From NCBI GenBank assembly GCA_016712465.1, contig JADJQZ010000001.1, positions 2,914,001 through 2,978,000 of the forward strand: a stretch of 64,000 bases of DNA. The letters run 5' to 3'. This document shows, in pieces, positions 36,008 through 45,329 of the stretch. The notes under the pieces are model-generated. The model saw only the letters and a program-made list of their open reading frames with translations. It had not been told where the DNA came from and did no database searches. A program made the translations under genes and the position numbers. This DNA is from Candidatus Obscuribacter sp. (GTDB taxonomy: Bacteria > Cyanobacteriota > Vampirovibrionia > Obscuribacterales > Obscuribacteraceae). The stretch's first letter is position 1. Each line of letters begins with the position of its first letter.

Positions 36008-36388
36008 TTAGTTCTTGGCGCCTTCAGCCGGGGCTGCCCCGTCTTTTACTTCCACTTTGTCGGCCTTCTTGCCTTTGCCCGTCAATTTTTCGACACCTTT
36101 CTTAGCCCCTTCGCCTACTTTCTCGATACCCTTGCCGGTACCTTTGATGACGGCTTCGGTGCCCTTGACGAGACCTTCAGCACCTTTCTTGACGCCGGTA
36201 CCGATGCCTTTTCCAACTTTTTCCACACCTTTGACGGTGGCGCTAGCGCCTTTTTTCACATCGGCTTCGATGGTCTTAACTGCCGATTTCTTTTCCGGTT
36301 TTGCAGCCGGCTGAGCGTCTTCTGCTTGAACGGGCAAAGCTGTGCCGAGCAAAAGAGCCAGTAAAGCCAGGTTGGTAATTTTGGTCAT
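36008..36388 (-). CDS. Secreted Lys/Gly-rich amphipathic-repeat protein
   Basis: 126 residues with a Sec signal (NLALLALLLGTALPVQA). The mature part is almost entirely a K/G/E/V repeat of about 11 residues: KGVEKVGKGIG, KKGAEGLVKGT, KGTGKGIEKVG, KKGVEKLTGKG. The pattern recalls LEA-like or apolipoprotein-like amphipathic helices. No enzymatic motif. It is the first gene of a two-gene operon with the secreted M16 peptidase (22-base gap), so it might be a substrate, chaperone or membrane-binding partner; that is speculation. Confidence 0.7.
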   Translation of the reverse strand: MTKITNLALLALLLGTALPVQAEDAQPAAKPEKKSAVKTIEADVKKGASATVKGVEKVGKGIGTGVKKGAEGLVKGTEAVIKGTGKGIEKVGEGAKKGVEKLTGKGKKADKVEVKDGAAPAEGAKN

Positions 36389-36543
36389 CTGTATATTCCT
36401 CGATAGTGCAAATTAACTGGAGCACGACTGCATAAGCATAAGATACTGACTACCTCTGAAATAGCCGCTTTCCAATAGCTCAACAGGCAAGTAAAGGAGA
36501 TGCCGGAAAGAGTAAAATTGTGCCTCCTGAAAGGAGAAGTTTA

Positions 36544-38016
36544 ATGAAGCCGCACCTTGTAAACCCCCTGCTTGCCCTCCTGCTCTCCCTCGCTCCGCTA
36601 GCCGGGGCCAGCCCCGCCGGCAAGGCATCGGCTCCAGATCCAGACCGCGAGGTCCTCAAAAAGTTTCAACTTTCCGATCAGCAGTTTGAAAAAGCCCTCA
36701 GTAATTTTTGCGGATATTTACGCATAGATACCACCAATCCTCCCGGCAACGAGAAAAAGGGAGCGGTATATCTAGCCGGCATCCTCAAGGAAAACGGCAT
36801 CGACGCTCAGATTTTCGACACGGCGGAAGGGCGTTCCTGCCTCTACGCCAGACTGAAAGGCACCGGTAAGAAGAAGGCGGTCGTGCTTCTCAATCACATC
36901 GATGTGGTGCCGGCTCAGGCATCCGATTGGCGCTATCCGCCTTTCGGCGGTGAAATTCATGACGGCGAGATCTGGGGACGGGGCACCCTGGATATGAAGG
37001 GCATGGGCATGATGGAGTTGGAAGCCATGCTGGCCTTCAAGCGTTTGGGTCTGACCCTCGATCGCGATCTTGTTTTCCTGGCCACCCCTGATGAGGAAGT
37101 GGGAGGCAGTCAGGGGGCTCAATGGTTCGCCGAGCACAAGAAGGAACTGCTCAAGGACTGCGAGTTCTTGTTGAACGAAGGCTCCAGTATTGAAGCTTAT
37201 GACAATGGCAGAGCCAAGTACTGGGGCGTAGACGTGGGCGAAAAATCGGTGCTCTGGTTGGCCCTGAAAACCAGAGGACTGGCCGGTCATGCTTCCATGC
37301 CCCAGGAGAATTCCGCCAACAACCGCCTGCTGCGTGCCCTGGCCAGATTGGCGGATAATCCGCCGCCTTTCACCCTCTTGCCTGAAGTGCAAAACTTCTA
37401 CGAGAAGATTGCCCACACTGAAGAATCACCTTTGCGCGAACTTTATGCCGCCATATCCAAGGCTGCCGCCCCCGGCAATGTGGAAGCGGCACGCTTGCTC
37501 AAGAAAGACCTGCTCAAATCGTCCATGCTGGCCAACACGGTCTCCATCACTGTTCTCAAAGCCGGGTACAAGACCAATGTCATACCGGCAGAGTCCTATT
37601 GCGAACTGGATTGCAGGCTTCTACCGGGAGTAAAGGCAGAAACCTTCATCGAGCAACTGAAGGGCATTTTGCAAGACGACAGCATAGAGATAAGCACAAT
37701 TCAGTTCGAGAAGGCAGACCCTTCGCCTTTTGGCAGCGCCATGGTGGAAGCGATCCGCAAGGCCAATCTATTGGAAAACGAAGGACAGAAGGCGGCCGAA
37801 TCTGTAGTACCGGTAGTACCGGTAGTGGTGCCCTGGTTTACCGACTCCCATTGGTTCCGTGATCTGGGCATCAAAGCCTACGGCTTTGAACCGGTGGAAG
37901 TGGACGCGGCCCATCTGGCCACCATGCACGGCAAGGACGAGCGCGTGGCGGTTAAGTCATATCGACTGGGCATAGAACGCCTGATGCGTATCCTTTATTT
38001 CGTCAGTCAGGACTGA
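36544..38016 (+). CDS. Secreted M20-family metallopeptidase
   Basis: 490 residues from ATG 36544, with GGAG nine bases upstream; the longer reading from 36520 precedes the ribosome site. Signal peptide LLALLLSLAPLAGA. Di-zinc M20 motifs are in order: LLNHIDVVPA (His118, Asp120), RGTLDMKGMG (Asp150), TPDEEVGG (Glu184-Glu185), LNEGSS, and a C-terminal VDAAHLATMHGKDERV His. A dimerisation insertion (LAGHASMPQENSANNRLL) is present. The family includes carboxypeptidases, aminoacylases and dipeptidases. A curious direct repeat (GTAGTACCG, 37805-37822) codes VVPVVPVVVP near the C-terminus. Divergent from the M16 operon. Confidence 0.92.
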   Translation: MKPHLVNPLLALLLSLAPLAGASPAGKASAPDPDREVLKKFQLSDQQFEKALSNFCGYLRIDTTNPPGNEKKGAVYLAGILKENGIDAQIFDTAEGRSCLYARLKGTGKKKAVVLLNHIDVVPAQASDWRYPPFGGEIHDGEIWGRGTLDMKGMGMMELEAMLAFKRLGLTLDRDLVFLATPDEEVGGSQGAQWFAEHKKELLKDCEFLLNEGSSIEAYDNGRAKYWGVDVGEKSVLWLALKTRGLAGHASMPQENSANNRLLRALARLADNPPPFTLLPEVQNFYEKIAHTEESPLRELYAAISKAAAPGNVEAARLLKKDLLKSSMLANTVSITVLKAGYKTNVIPAESYCELDCRLLPGVKAETFIEQLKGILQDDSIEISTIQFEKADPSPFGSAMVEAIRKANLLENEGQKAAESVVPVVPVVVPWFTDSHWFRDLGIKAYGFEPVEVDAAHLATMHGKDERVAVKSYRLGIERLMRILYFVSQD

Positions 38017-38041
38017 CGGCAAACCGAAAATTACTTGCTTC

Positions 38042-39244
38042 TCAGCCTCGAATCGAGCGGGCACGCAAACTAAGCTTGTTCGCTTCCGCCTGTCGGTTGG
38101 CTTTATTGAGGGCATAGGCATAGCTTTCCAGCAAGGCGGCCAGGCTGGCATGCTGGGGACCGTTCAAGGACTCTTGCATTTTTAGAGCCCGGGCGTAATA
38201 AGGCAGCGCTTCGCCATAGCGTCCTTCCTTGACCAATAATGCGGCAAAGCCGGAGAGGAAATCAGCCGAAGGTCGGAAGGCGGACTTGCTGTCGGGTTTG
38301 GCACCGGGTTCGGGATTCAGCACTTTCAAATAGAGAGAACGCGCCTCACCGAGTCGATTTTCCTGGGTCAGTAATTGAGCCAGATTTTCCAGACGCTTCT
38401 GGGTTTCGCGGCGTTCCATACCGAGAGTGCTGAGGCTTATCTCGTAGGAACGGCGCAAGAGAGGTTCAGAAAGAGCCAGTCGCCCCTGGCTCTGATAGAC
38501 CTTGCCGAGATTCTCCAGAGAGGCGGAAAGGGCTGCGTGTTCAGGCGGCAGCGTCTTTTCTCTCAAGCTGAGAGAAGACTTGAAGAGGCGCTCCGCCTGC
38601 TTCAAACCTTCCGCACTACCCTTGATGGCATCGCCGACCGAGTCCAGTAGCACTGCCGTTTCCTGAGCCTGGGCCTTAGCCTGAGCGAGGGTCTCGCCTT
38701 CCGCTTGCTTTACGGAAATTTCGGCATTTTCCAGCTTATGATGAGATGAGTAATAGTTGGAAAGCTTCTTGAAGGCACTGCTGATTTCGTAGAGTTGCCG
38801 GGCTTCTCTTTCTCCGTAATTAGTCATTTTGTCGATAAGGGGCTGGGCTTTGTCCTTCTTGCCGTTGCCCAGATAAAAGAGAGCCAATTTGGCCGTCAAT
38901 GACACCACATCTTTATCGTGGGCGCCCAGAGAAGCTTCCTTGATCTTGAGCGTTTTTTCAAAAAGGGGCTCGGCCTTTGGCAGTTGATTGCGATTGACAT
39001 AGAGCACGGCCAGATTGTTGTAGCTTTCCGCCAGTCTAATATCGTTTGCCTGACAACCTTTTAGTTCTTCCAGCGCCTGCTTGAACAGCCGCTCTGCTTC
39101 GCCAAAATTGCCGCTCTCGTAGGCTTTCGAGCCCTCACGGGTGAGCCTGGCCCAGGCTGCGCCATCCAGCGCCCTGACACCGGCTGCCGACAGCCAGGTC
39201 AAGACAAGCAAAAGACAGGCGCCGTAAGCCTTCGGGGGGAACAT
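38042..39244 (-). CDS. Secreted TPR-repeat protein
   Basis: 400 residues with signal peptide (YGACLLLVLTWLSAAGVRA). Residues 30-400 form about eight tetratricopeptide-like repeats of the kinesin-light-chain style (SYNNLAVLYVNRNQLPKAEPLFEKTL; SLENLGKVYQSQGRLALSEPLLRRS), interrupted by a helical insert (about 185-215). TPR domains bind proteins or peptides. A scaffold in the periplasm is likely; partner unknown. It converges on the M20 peptidase gene with 25 bases between and is divergent from the second M16 gene. Confidence 0.85.
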   Translation of the reverse strand: MFPPKAYGACLLLVLTWLSAAGVRALDGAAWARLTREGSKAYESGNFGEAERLFKQALEELKGCQANDIRLAESYNNLAVLYVNRNQLPKAEPLFEKTLKIKEASLGAHDKDVVSLTAKLALFYLGNGKKDKAQPLIDKMTNYGEREARQLYEISSAFKKLSNYYSSHHKLENAEISVKQAEGETLAQAKAQAQETAVLLDSVGDAIKGSAEGLKQAERLFKSSLSLREKTLPPEHAALSASLENLGKVYQSQGRLALSEPLLRRSYEISLSTLGMERRETQKRLENLAQLLTQENRLGEARSLYLKVLNPEPGAKPDSKSAFRPSADFLSGFAALLVKEGRYGEALPYYARALKMQESLNGPQHASLAALLESYAYALNKANRQAEANKLSLRARSIRG

Positions 39245-39422
39245 CTGGAAACCTCTTCACAAGCCCCTATTTTACCCCTAACAACCTTTATATTGCTACG
39301 CACCGGCATGAATTGGTTGTCATACGCCGGATTAGCGCGCTATGTGCTCTTAGCAGTGGATTGGCACTTTCAATTTAGGCGGATGGGAGGGATTTGAGTT
39401 ATCTTTAAGCACTTAAGGCCCG

Positions 39423-42233
39423 ATGCGCATAAAAGAGGAACCGAGAGTGGTAAACACCGTGGACAAAAAGTCTGAAAATATACCTGATGCCCCCAGAAAA
39501 ATTTCCGAAAGCAAAGGTGTTACCGAGTTCCGGCTGGCAAATAATTTGAGGGTGCTCATCTCGGAAAATCACAGTGCGCCGGTTTCTACCTTGCTGGTGG
39601 TTTATCGGGTCGGTAGCCGCAATGAAGGGGTGGGCTACACCGGCTCCACTCACTTTCTTGAACACATGCTCTTCAAGGGTACGGAAGAACACAATGCCGA
39701 GAAGGGTAACGGACTTGACGACCTCCTCACACAAATCGGCGCCTATTGGAATGCCACTACCTGGTTCGACCGCACCTGCTACTACGAAGTGGTACCAAGC
39801 GAATTTTTTGAACTTTGCGTAAAGCTGGAAGCGGACCGCATGCGCAATCTTCGTCTGCGTCAGGAAGACCATGACAGTGAAATGAGCGTGGTGCGCAATG
39901 AACTGGAAAGAGGTGAAAATCAGCCGGAAGAGGCAATGGAGAAGGAACTCTATGCCATCGCTTTCCGAGAGCACCCTTATCATCATCCCACTATCGGCTG
40001 GCGCTCCGACGTGGAAGGCGTGCCCATGGATAGACTCAGGCAGTTCTACAACACCTTTTACTGGCCGGACAATGCCACGGTTATTGCCCTGGGTGATTTT
40101 GCCACCGATGAAGCACTGAACTGTATAAACAAGTATTTTGGTGCGATCAGTGCCGCTCCCCATCCCATTCCCACTGTCTACACGGTGGAACCGCCCCAGG
40201 AAGGAGAGCGCCGTTTCGAGATCTCCAGAGCCGGCGATTTACCCCGGGTCTGGGTGGGCTACCATGTCCCGGAAGCAGCCCATAAGGACAATTACGCAGT
40301 CTCAGCCGTACGGCAGATTTTGGGCAGCACCTACGAGCGCAGCAGCCGCCTCTACAAGAGCCTGATCGACACCTCCCTGGCCGCCGATGTCTTTGCCCGC
40401 CACGATGACTTGAGAGATCCCGGTCTCTTTATCGTCGGCGCCGTGGTCAATCCCGATGTGGATGCCAGAGAAGTAGAGGCAATCTTGCTTGCCGAAATGG
40501 AAAAATTTGCCGCTGCTCCGGTCACCCCCGAAGAACTGAGCCGCATCAAGAGCGCCAATCGCAAAGGTACCATCCTGGCCAAGGCCGATCCTTCCAGTAT
40601 GGCTTTCATGCTCGGCGAAGCAGAGTCGAGAGCCGACTACAACTGGCTCTTGGATTACGACGAGAACTTTGACGCCGTCAGTGCCGAAGATATACAGAGG
40701 GTGGCCGGTCTCTACTTCAAACGTTCCAATCGCACGGTCGGCTACTTCTATCCCAGAGAAGGGGAAGACTTCGAAGATGCGAGCCTGGAAGGGGAGGAGG
40801 AAGAACTGCAAGAAATGGAGGAGGCACCGCAGGTCGACTCTTCCGTACAAGCTCAACCGCTTTACAAAGAGTCCGAAATGAAGACTCTCATGGCCCTCAA
40901 TAGCAGCCCCGTCACCATCCGATATGAAAAGGCTAAAAAGAGCGATTACCTCACCAGGGTTGAGAAGGTAGTACTGAAAAACGGTCTCACCGTGCTGCTC
41001 ATGAAAAATCCCGGCACGGAGTCAGTGGGCGTTACAGTCAATCTGAAAGCCGGCCGTTACTTCACCAGCCGGGATGAAGGGTCGGTCTCCGAACTGGTCG
41101 GAGATTTGCTCTCCCGGGGCTCGCGCTCCTACGACAAGATCAAAATTGCTGAAAATCTCGAAGAGATGGGTATTCCAGGCGGTCTGGAGTTTTATGTGGA
41201 CAACTACCGCGTTGGTCTAGGTACTCATCTGGTGGCCGGCGACTTGAGCCGCTATCTCGATATGCTCGTGGATATCCTGCGCTATCCGTCCCTTTCCGAA
41301 GAAGAACTGGCCAAGATCAAAATTGAGTGGAACTCCCGCTTTGTGGAATCTAAGATGTCCACCAAGTCGATGGCCTGGAATAAGCTAAGGCAGTCCCTTT
41401 ATCCCGCCGACCATGTTTTTTACGATAAAGACTTCGACAAACAAATAGAAGAATTAGCCGCCGTTACCAGAGCAGATCTGGTGGCAGCCCATGAACGTCT
41501 TTACAGTCCCAGTGCCACCATAATCACCATCGTCGGTGACATTGAACCGAAAGAGGCCCTCAAACTGGTGGAACAACGTTTCGGTGACTGGCAGGATGAA
41601 AAGCTCACCCTCAAGCCGGCAGAACGCCAGATTGAAATTCCATTGGTAAGCCCACCGGAAAAAGCTTTCACAGTGGAAGTGTTCCTGCCTGAGAAACCCA
41701 GCCTGGATATAGTCATGGCCCACCCCTGTGCAGTGCGGCGCGACAGCCCGGATTTCTATGCGGCACGCATTGCCAATGCGGCGCTCGGCCAGGACACCAT
41801 CACATCCCGCCTCGGACAAGTAGTGAGAGACAGGGCCGGTCTTACTTACGGCATCTATTCAGGCTTCTCCGATACGGCCTACGGCGGTGCACCGTGGACG
41901 GTATCGCTAACCACCAATCCGAAGAACGTAGCCCGCGCCTTGCAACTAACCAGAGCAACCTTAAAGGACTATATAGATAGAGGTATTGATAAAAACGATC
42001 TAGAAAAAGAAAGTGGTCGCGCCCTTGGTTCTTTCAAAGTAGGACTCTCTTCCTCTCTTGGTATCGCCAGGGTTATTACAGAATTTGAATTTCTTGGTCT
42101 GGGTGTCGGTGAATTAGACAAGATATCTTCTCGCTATATCGATCTCACGAAAGAGCAGGTGGACGAAGCAATGCAGCGCTATTTCCATCCCGAGAGAATG
42201 GTCACCGTCCTCAGTGGCAGTATTGTCAAGTAG
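39423..42233 (+). CDS. Cytoplasmic-type M16 zinc peptidase, paralogue of the gene at 33161
   Basis: 936 residues, clearly homologous to the secreted M16 protein (shared YHVGSRNE/YRVGSRNE-GYTGSTHFLEH block) but with a polar N-terminus and no signal peptide. Zinc motif His77-x-x-Glu80-His81 (THFLEHMLFKGT), third ligand Glu160 (VVRNELERGE). The two M16 units are linked by an acidic stretch (about 455-480, rich in E/D). The second unit is inactive-type. One member probably acts inside and one outside the cytoplasm. AAGG lies before ATG 39423. It stands as a single gene before the 42.3-45.2 kb operon. Confidence 0.92.
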   Translation: MRIKEEPRVVNTVDKKSENIPDAPRKISESKGVTEFRLANNLRVLISENHSAPVSTLLVVYRVGSRNEGVGYTGSTHFLEHMLFKGTEEHNAEKGNGLDDLLTQIGAYWNATTWFDRTCYYEVVPSEFFELCVKLEADRMRNLRLRQEDHDSEMSVVRNELERGENQPEEAMEKELYAIAFREHPYHHPTIGWRSDVEGVPMDRLRQFYNTFYWPDNATVIALGDFATDEALNCINKYFGAISAAPHPIPTVYTVEPPQEGERRFEISRAGDLPRVWVGYHVPEAAHKDNYAVSAVRQILGSTYERSSRLYKSLIDTSLAADVFARHDDLRDPGLFIVGAVVNPDVDAREVEAILLAEMEKFAAAPVTPEELSRIKSANRKGTILAKADPSSMAFMLGEAESRADYNWLLDYDENFDAVSAEDIQRVAGLYFKRSNRTVGYFYPREGEDFEDASLEGEEEELQEMEEAPQVDSSVQAQPLYKESEMKTLMALNSSPVTIRYEKAKKSDYLTRVEKVVLKNGLTVLLMKNPGTESVGVTVNLKAGRYFTSRDEGSVSELVGDLLSRGSRSYDKIKIAENLEEMGIPGGLEFYVDNYRVGLGTHLVAGDLSRYLDMLVDILRYPSLSEEELAKIKIEWNSRFVESKMSTKSMAWNKLRQSLYPADHVFYDKDFDKQIEELAAVTRADLVAAHERLYSPSATIITIVGDIEPKEALKLVEQRFGDWQDEKLTLKPAERQIEIPLVSPPEKAFTVEVFLPEKPSLDIVMAHPCAVRRDSPDFYAARIANAALGQDTITSRLGQVVRDRAGLTYGIYSGFSDTAYGGAPWTVSLTTNPKNVARALQLTRATLKDYIDRGIDKNDLEKESGRALGSFKVGLSSSLGIARVITEFEFLGLGVGELDKISSRYIDLTKEQVDEAMQRYFHPERMVTVLSGSIVK

Positions 42234-42326
42234 TTAAATCGAAAGATTAACTCTATACAATTATGTGCAGCTGAGATAACATTAAGGCCGCGGTGATGAC
42301 AACCGTCTATATCAAACGAGGTCTCG

Positions 42327-42989
42327 ATGCAAAGCCAGGCTCAAGTAAAGTTGGAAGTATTGTCGCCGCCCCTGACTGCGGTGCCGAACACCCCCGATGA
42401 AGTACAACAGAGCGCCGACGTGCAGAGGCTCGAACTTCTTCTGGGCAAAATCTTCAACGATGAAATTGAAAAAGCTCTCAAAGACGAGCACCATTTTCAG
42501 TCATTAAGCGAAGTAGGCACACATAGCCCTGTACATCTTCCTTCTTCCTCTTTGCTCGATTTCACGCCCTTCTTCGAAGAAGCAAAACTGCCGGTCCACG
42601 AGCAGACAGAGATTTTCTTCGATGGTGAGGCCATCACTCAGAAAAATCTAGTCAGCATATTCGAGGGCGACGACGACGATCACGCACTGGCAATCGACAA
42701 TCTCAACCAGGTCATTGAAGCCCAGCGCCGCGAGCTTGTCACCTTGAGGCAGGCTCTCAAAACCAGCCGGGACGATGCCCGACTTTTGCATCTCGATCTG
42801 GCCGATAAGGACGATCAGTTGGCCGCTCTGCCCGAACTTATCGCCGCCCCTCTTCTGAAAGAGCTGGAACTGGAAAAAGCCGCCCATGCTTCTACAGCCA
42901 GTCATCTGGTGCAAGCCCAGGGTCGCCTGGCCAAATTCGATCAGAGCCTCTGGTTTAAGTTAGCGAAAATTTTCGGACTATCGGCGTGA
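42327..42989 (+). CDS. Soluble coiled-coil protein, unknown
   Basis: 220 residues, no signal. GAGG five bases before ATG 42327. Residues 1-130 are mixed and acidic (FEGDDDDHALAIDN); residues 130-205 form a long coiled coil (IEAQRRELVTLRQALKTSRDD to LEKAAHASTASHLVQAQGRL), ending in an aromatic cap (LWFKLAKIFGLSA). I recognise no family. Its TGA overlaps the GTG of the following SAF-domain gene by four bases, so it is translationally coupled to an envelope-type protein. It may be an assembly factor in the cytoplasm. Confidence 0.65.
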   Translation: MQSQAQVKLEVLSPPLTAVPNTPDEVQQSADVQRLELLLGKIFNDEIEKALKDEHHFQSLSEVGTHSPVHLPSSSLLDFTPFFEEAKLPVHEQTEIFFDGEAITQKNLVSIFEGDDDDHALAIDNLNQVIEAQRRELVTLRQALKTSRDDARLLHLDLADKDDQLAALPELIAAPLLKELELEKAAHASTASHLVQAQGRLAKFDQSLWFKLAKIFGLSA

Positions 42990-43294
42990 ACCCTGCATCC
43001 ACAAAGCCATTAGTCAGCGCCCTCGTCCTGATCGGCTGCCTGTTGGGGCAGGTGGCTGGTGCTTTAGCCCAGCCCGCTCCTTCACCAAAGGATGAACAGG
43101 TTGTTGTGGTTGTCACCAGAGACGTGAGCAAAGGCACCGTAGCCACCCAGAGCCTGCTCGCCGAAAAGCACCTGGAAAAAAGGCTGGCACCAATAAACGC
43201 AGTTTCGGGTATAAGCGAATGTGTAGGGCGAGCTTTCAAGCGAACGCTCAAAAGTGGCCAGATAATCTTGATTGAAGATCTGGAGAATCCGTAG
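42986..43294 (+). CDS. Secreted SAF-domain protein (CpaB/FlgA-like)
   Basis: 102 residues, GTG start at 42986. Signal peptide (VSALVLIGCLLGQVAGALA) followed by a single SAF domain: VVVVTRDVSKGTVATQSLLAEK ... VGRAFKRTLKSGQIILIEDLE. This domain is shared by CpaB (Flp pilus), FlgA (flagellar P-ring chaperone) and sialic acid synthases; a free secreted SAF protein suggests a FlgA/CpaB-like role in assembling an outer structure. No pilus or flagellar genes are in the window, but the MshEN-like protein 2 kb downstream also has relatives in pilus machines. Confidence 0.75.
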   Translation: MNPASTKPLVSALVLIGCLLGQVAGALAQPAPSPKDEQVVVVVTRDVSKGTVATQSLLAEKHLEKRLAPINAVSGISECVGRAFKRTLKSGQIILIEDLENP

Positions 43295-43306
43295 GTATCT
43301 TGTGCT

Positions 43307-44596
43307 ATGAACAAACGCTTTGGATTGATTGCTCTCCTTGCTCTCTCCCTCGGTCTGGGCATACCGCCGGCTACGCTTGCCCTGAGCGGCGCCGACGTAG
43401 TGGCAGCCATAGACAAGGCCAAAGTTCTAGATGCCTCAATCCGCGTCAATGCCCAGGTGACGCCGGAAGTGATCTATATCTCCACCTATAAAAATCCCAA
43501 GGCTAATGACAGAGACTGCAAGATTGAAGCCGTTTTACTGGCCAAGACGGTCATGGAACTCGACAGCAAGATTCCCCGTGTAGAAATCCGCTTTTACAGT
43601 CAGAACGCCCTCAGCCGCTTCAAGAAAATAAGTGTTTCCGCCGGCGATGTGAAAGCCTTTGCGGCTGGAACTATGCAGGAAGACCAGTTGCTCAACTCCC
43701 TGGTACTGGCTGAAGAAGAAACCAAAGATCCAAACGTGAGGGCGACCAGTCACTTACAGGAAAATCAGTATGCCCGGCGCAAACGGGAAGTCAGCTCGCG
43801 CATCAATAAAAACGTGCTGGAGGTCTCTGCCGGTCTCGATCCCACCCTGGAAGACGTTTATCTCAAGGCGGAGGCTCTGCGCCTGGCCGAGAAGGCTTTC
43901 GAAGCCGTGGGCGATGATATCGACGAGGTATCCATAACCTTCTACGATGGCTCCAGGGAGTTATCCAACCGTAACGTCACCCTTAAGCGAGCGCAGCAGA
44001 AACCCTTTTCTGAGGCCCTCAATAATGCCCTCAAAGATCTCGAGCTGAAGACCGTCAAGGCTGAGAAACTTGCTGCTGAAGGGCTTGATGTCACCACGTT
44101 CGAGCCTTCCGAAGGGCTCTACTTGCAAGAGAGAAAAGAACTGGTCGGTCGCTTGCGGGCCCTCAAGGAAGCCGGGGTGGGCTTCAGTAGAGACGTACTG
44201 GTCGACCTTGTTGCCATAGAAAATGGGCTCACAACCCTGGACGAAGCCGTTCTGAGAGACAAACTGGCCAAGCTTTCCGCCTTTATCGGCAAGTACGAGG
44301 AGAACCTCAAGAAGGCCAAGGAAATCAAACCGGCGGCCGCCCCTAAAGCCAGTCCCGCCGCCAAGACGAATGATCCGGTCTTAAGCGAAAACGTAGATCA
44401 GATGAAAGCACCCGTGCTGGCTAATCCGGACGGCTACCTGGCCAGGCGCTCTCCCACGGGCAACGGCGAAGACCATCCCAATTTCCAAAAACTTCTCACC
44501 TTTGCCATCGATACCCTCAGGCAGGCAGGACGCACACAGGATGCGGCTCGCCTCGAGACGCGTCTCAAGGAAATTAAAGCTCGAAACGGCAATTAG
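43307..44596 (+). CDS. Secreted protein with a duplicated module, unknown
   Basis: 429 residues. Signal peptide LIALLALSLGLGIPPATLA. Two similar modules of about 90 residues are seen at roughly 60-130 and 180-255: helix, then V-E-I-R-F-Y / V-S-I-T-F-Y-D strand, then polar strand and a helix (AFAAGTMQEDQLLNSLVL versus FSEALNNALKDLEL). The rest is helical, with an Ala/Pro/Lys linker (345-360) and a C-terminal helical end. Follows the SAF gene by 12 bases and precedes the TPR gene by 2 bases. No family recognised. Confidence 0.7.
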   Translation: MNKRFGLIALLALSLGLGIPPATLALSGADVVAAIDKAKVLDASIRVNAQVTPEVIYISTYKNPKANDRDCKIEAVLLAKTVMELDSKIPRVEIRFYSQNALSRFKKISVSAGDVKAFAAGTMQEDQLLNSLVLAEEETKDPNVRATSHLQENQYARRKREVSSRINKNVLEVSAGLDPTLEDVYLKAEALRLAEKAFEAVGDDIDEVSITFYDGSRELSNRNVTLKRAQQKPFSEALNNALKDLELKTVKAEKLAAEGLDVTTFEPSEGLYLQERKELVGRLRALKEAGVGFSRDVLVDLVAIENGLTTLDEAVLRDKLAKLSAFIGKYEENLKKAKEIKPAAAPKASPAAKTNDPVLSENVDQMKAPVLANPDGYLARRSPTGNGEDHPNFQKLLTFAIDTLRQAGRTQDAARLETRLKEIKARNGN

Positions 44597-44598
44597 TT

Positions 44599-45249
44599 AT
44601 GGCAGTGCTTCTGAGACTAGTTGCCAGCCTGACCTGCCTTGTTTTGCTCCAGTGGCCGCTGCTAATGGAAAGTCCGGCGGCTCTGGCTGAGAATCAGCGC
44701 CGCCCCGAAGACCTGAAATTCGGCAAATATACGGGCAAGGTTGAATCGGCGGCTGTAAGCAAGTGGTTGGAACTGGACAATCGCGCCCGGGAGGAACTGG
44801 CAGGCGGCGACTATGGTGCGGCCGAGAAGTCTTTCAAAGAAGCACTACAGGCAGCCGAGTCGGCAAGTAGCATCTATCCCGGGGTTATTAACAGCCTTCT
44901 GGGGCTTTCTCTCCTCTATGAAAAGATGGGTAGTCGAGGCGAAGCAGAGCGCACTTACGAGCTTGGTATGCGCACGGCTGAGTCACTCTGGGGCGCCCAA
45001 TCCCTTCGCTTTGCCTATCTGATGATTGATCTGGCCTGGCTTTACCACTGGCATGGCAAAGAGAGCGGTGCCGAGACCTTGTTTCTAAGAGCCATCAAAA
45101 CGGAGGAAAGTTCGGGGCAGGAATCCTCAGTGCTGGTGGAACTTTTGAGCGAATATCAGCTCTACTTGAAAGAGTGCGGCAGGGTAGCCGAAAGCGAGAG
45201 AATCATGCATCGCATCGAACATTTGCAGGGCAAACTCTCTCAGCCTTAA
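44599..45249 (+). CDS. Secreted TPR-like protein
   Basis: 216 residues. Signal peptide (RLVASLTCLVLLQWPLLMESPAALA). Residues 55-210 contain about three TPR-like repeats (AREELAGGDYGAAEKSFKEAL; NSLLGLSLLYEKMGSRGEAERTY; YLMIDLAWLYHWHGKESGAETLF). Starts two bases after the preceding stop, closing the four-gene operon 42327-45249. It is likely an interaction module for the other secreted products. Function not known. Confidence 0.75.
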   Translation: MAVLLRLVASLTCLVLLQWPLLMESPAALAENQRRPEDLKFGKYTGKVESAAVSKWLELDNRAREELAGGDYGAAEKSFKEALQAAESASSIYPGVINSLLGLSLLYEKMGSRGEAERTYELGMRTAESLWGAQSLRFAYLMIDLAWLYHWHGKESGAETLFLRAIKTEESSGQESSVLVELLSEYQLYLKECGRVAESERIMHRIEHLQGKLSQP

Positions 45250-45329
45250 GTCTTACTAGGGAGAGTCAAAATTGGCATGCTTAAGCCCCGCCGTACCATA
45301 TACTTAAGGCTTTACGGTAGACTTTCAGC

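Noticed and set aside
37805..37822. Tandem GTAGTACCG repeat as mobile or regulatory repeat
   Set aside because: In-frame within the M20 peptidase and codes a short Val-Pro repeat; too short to be an element.
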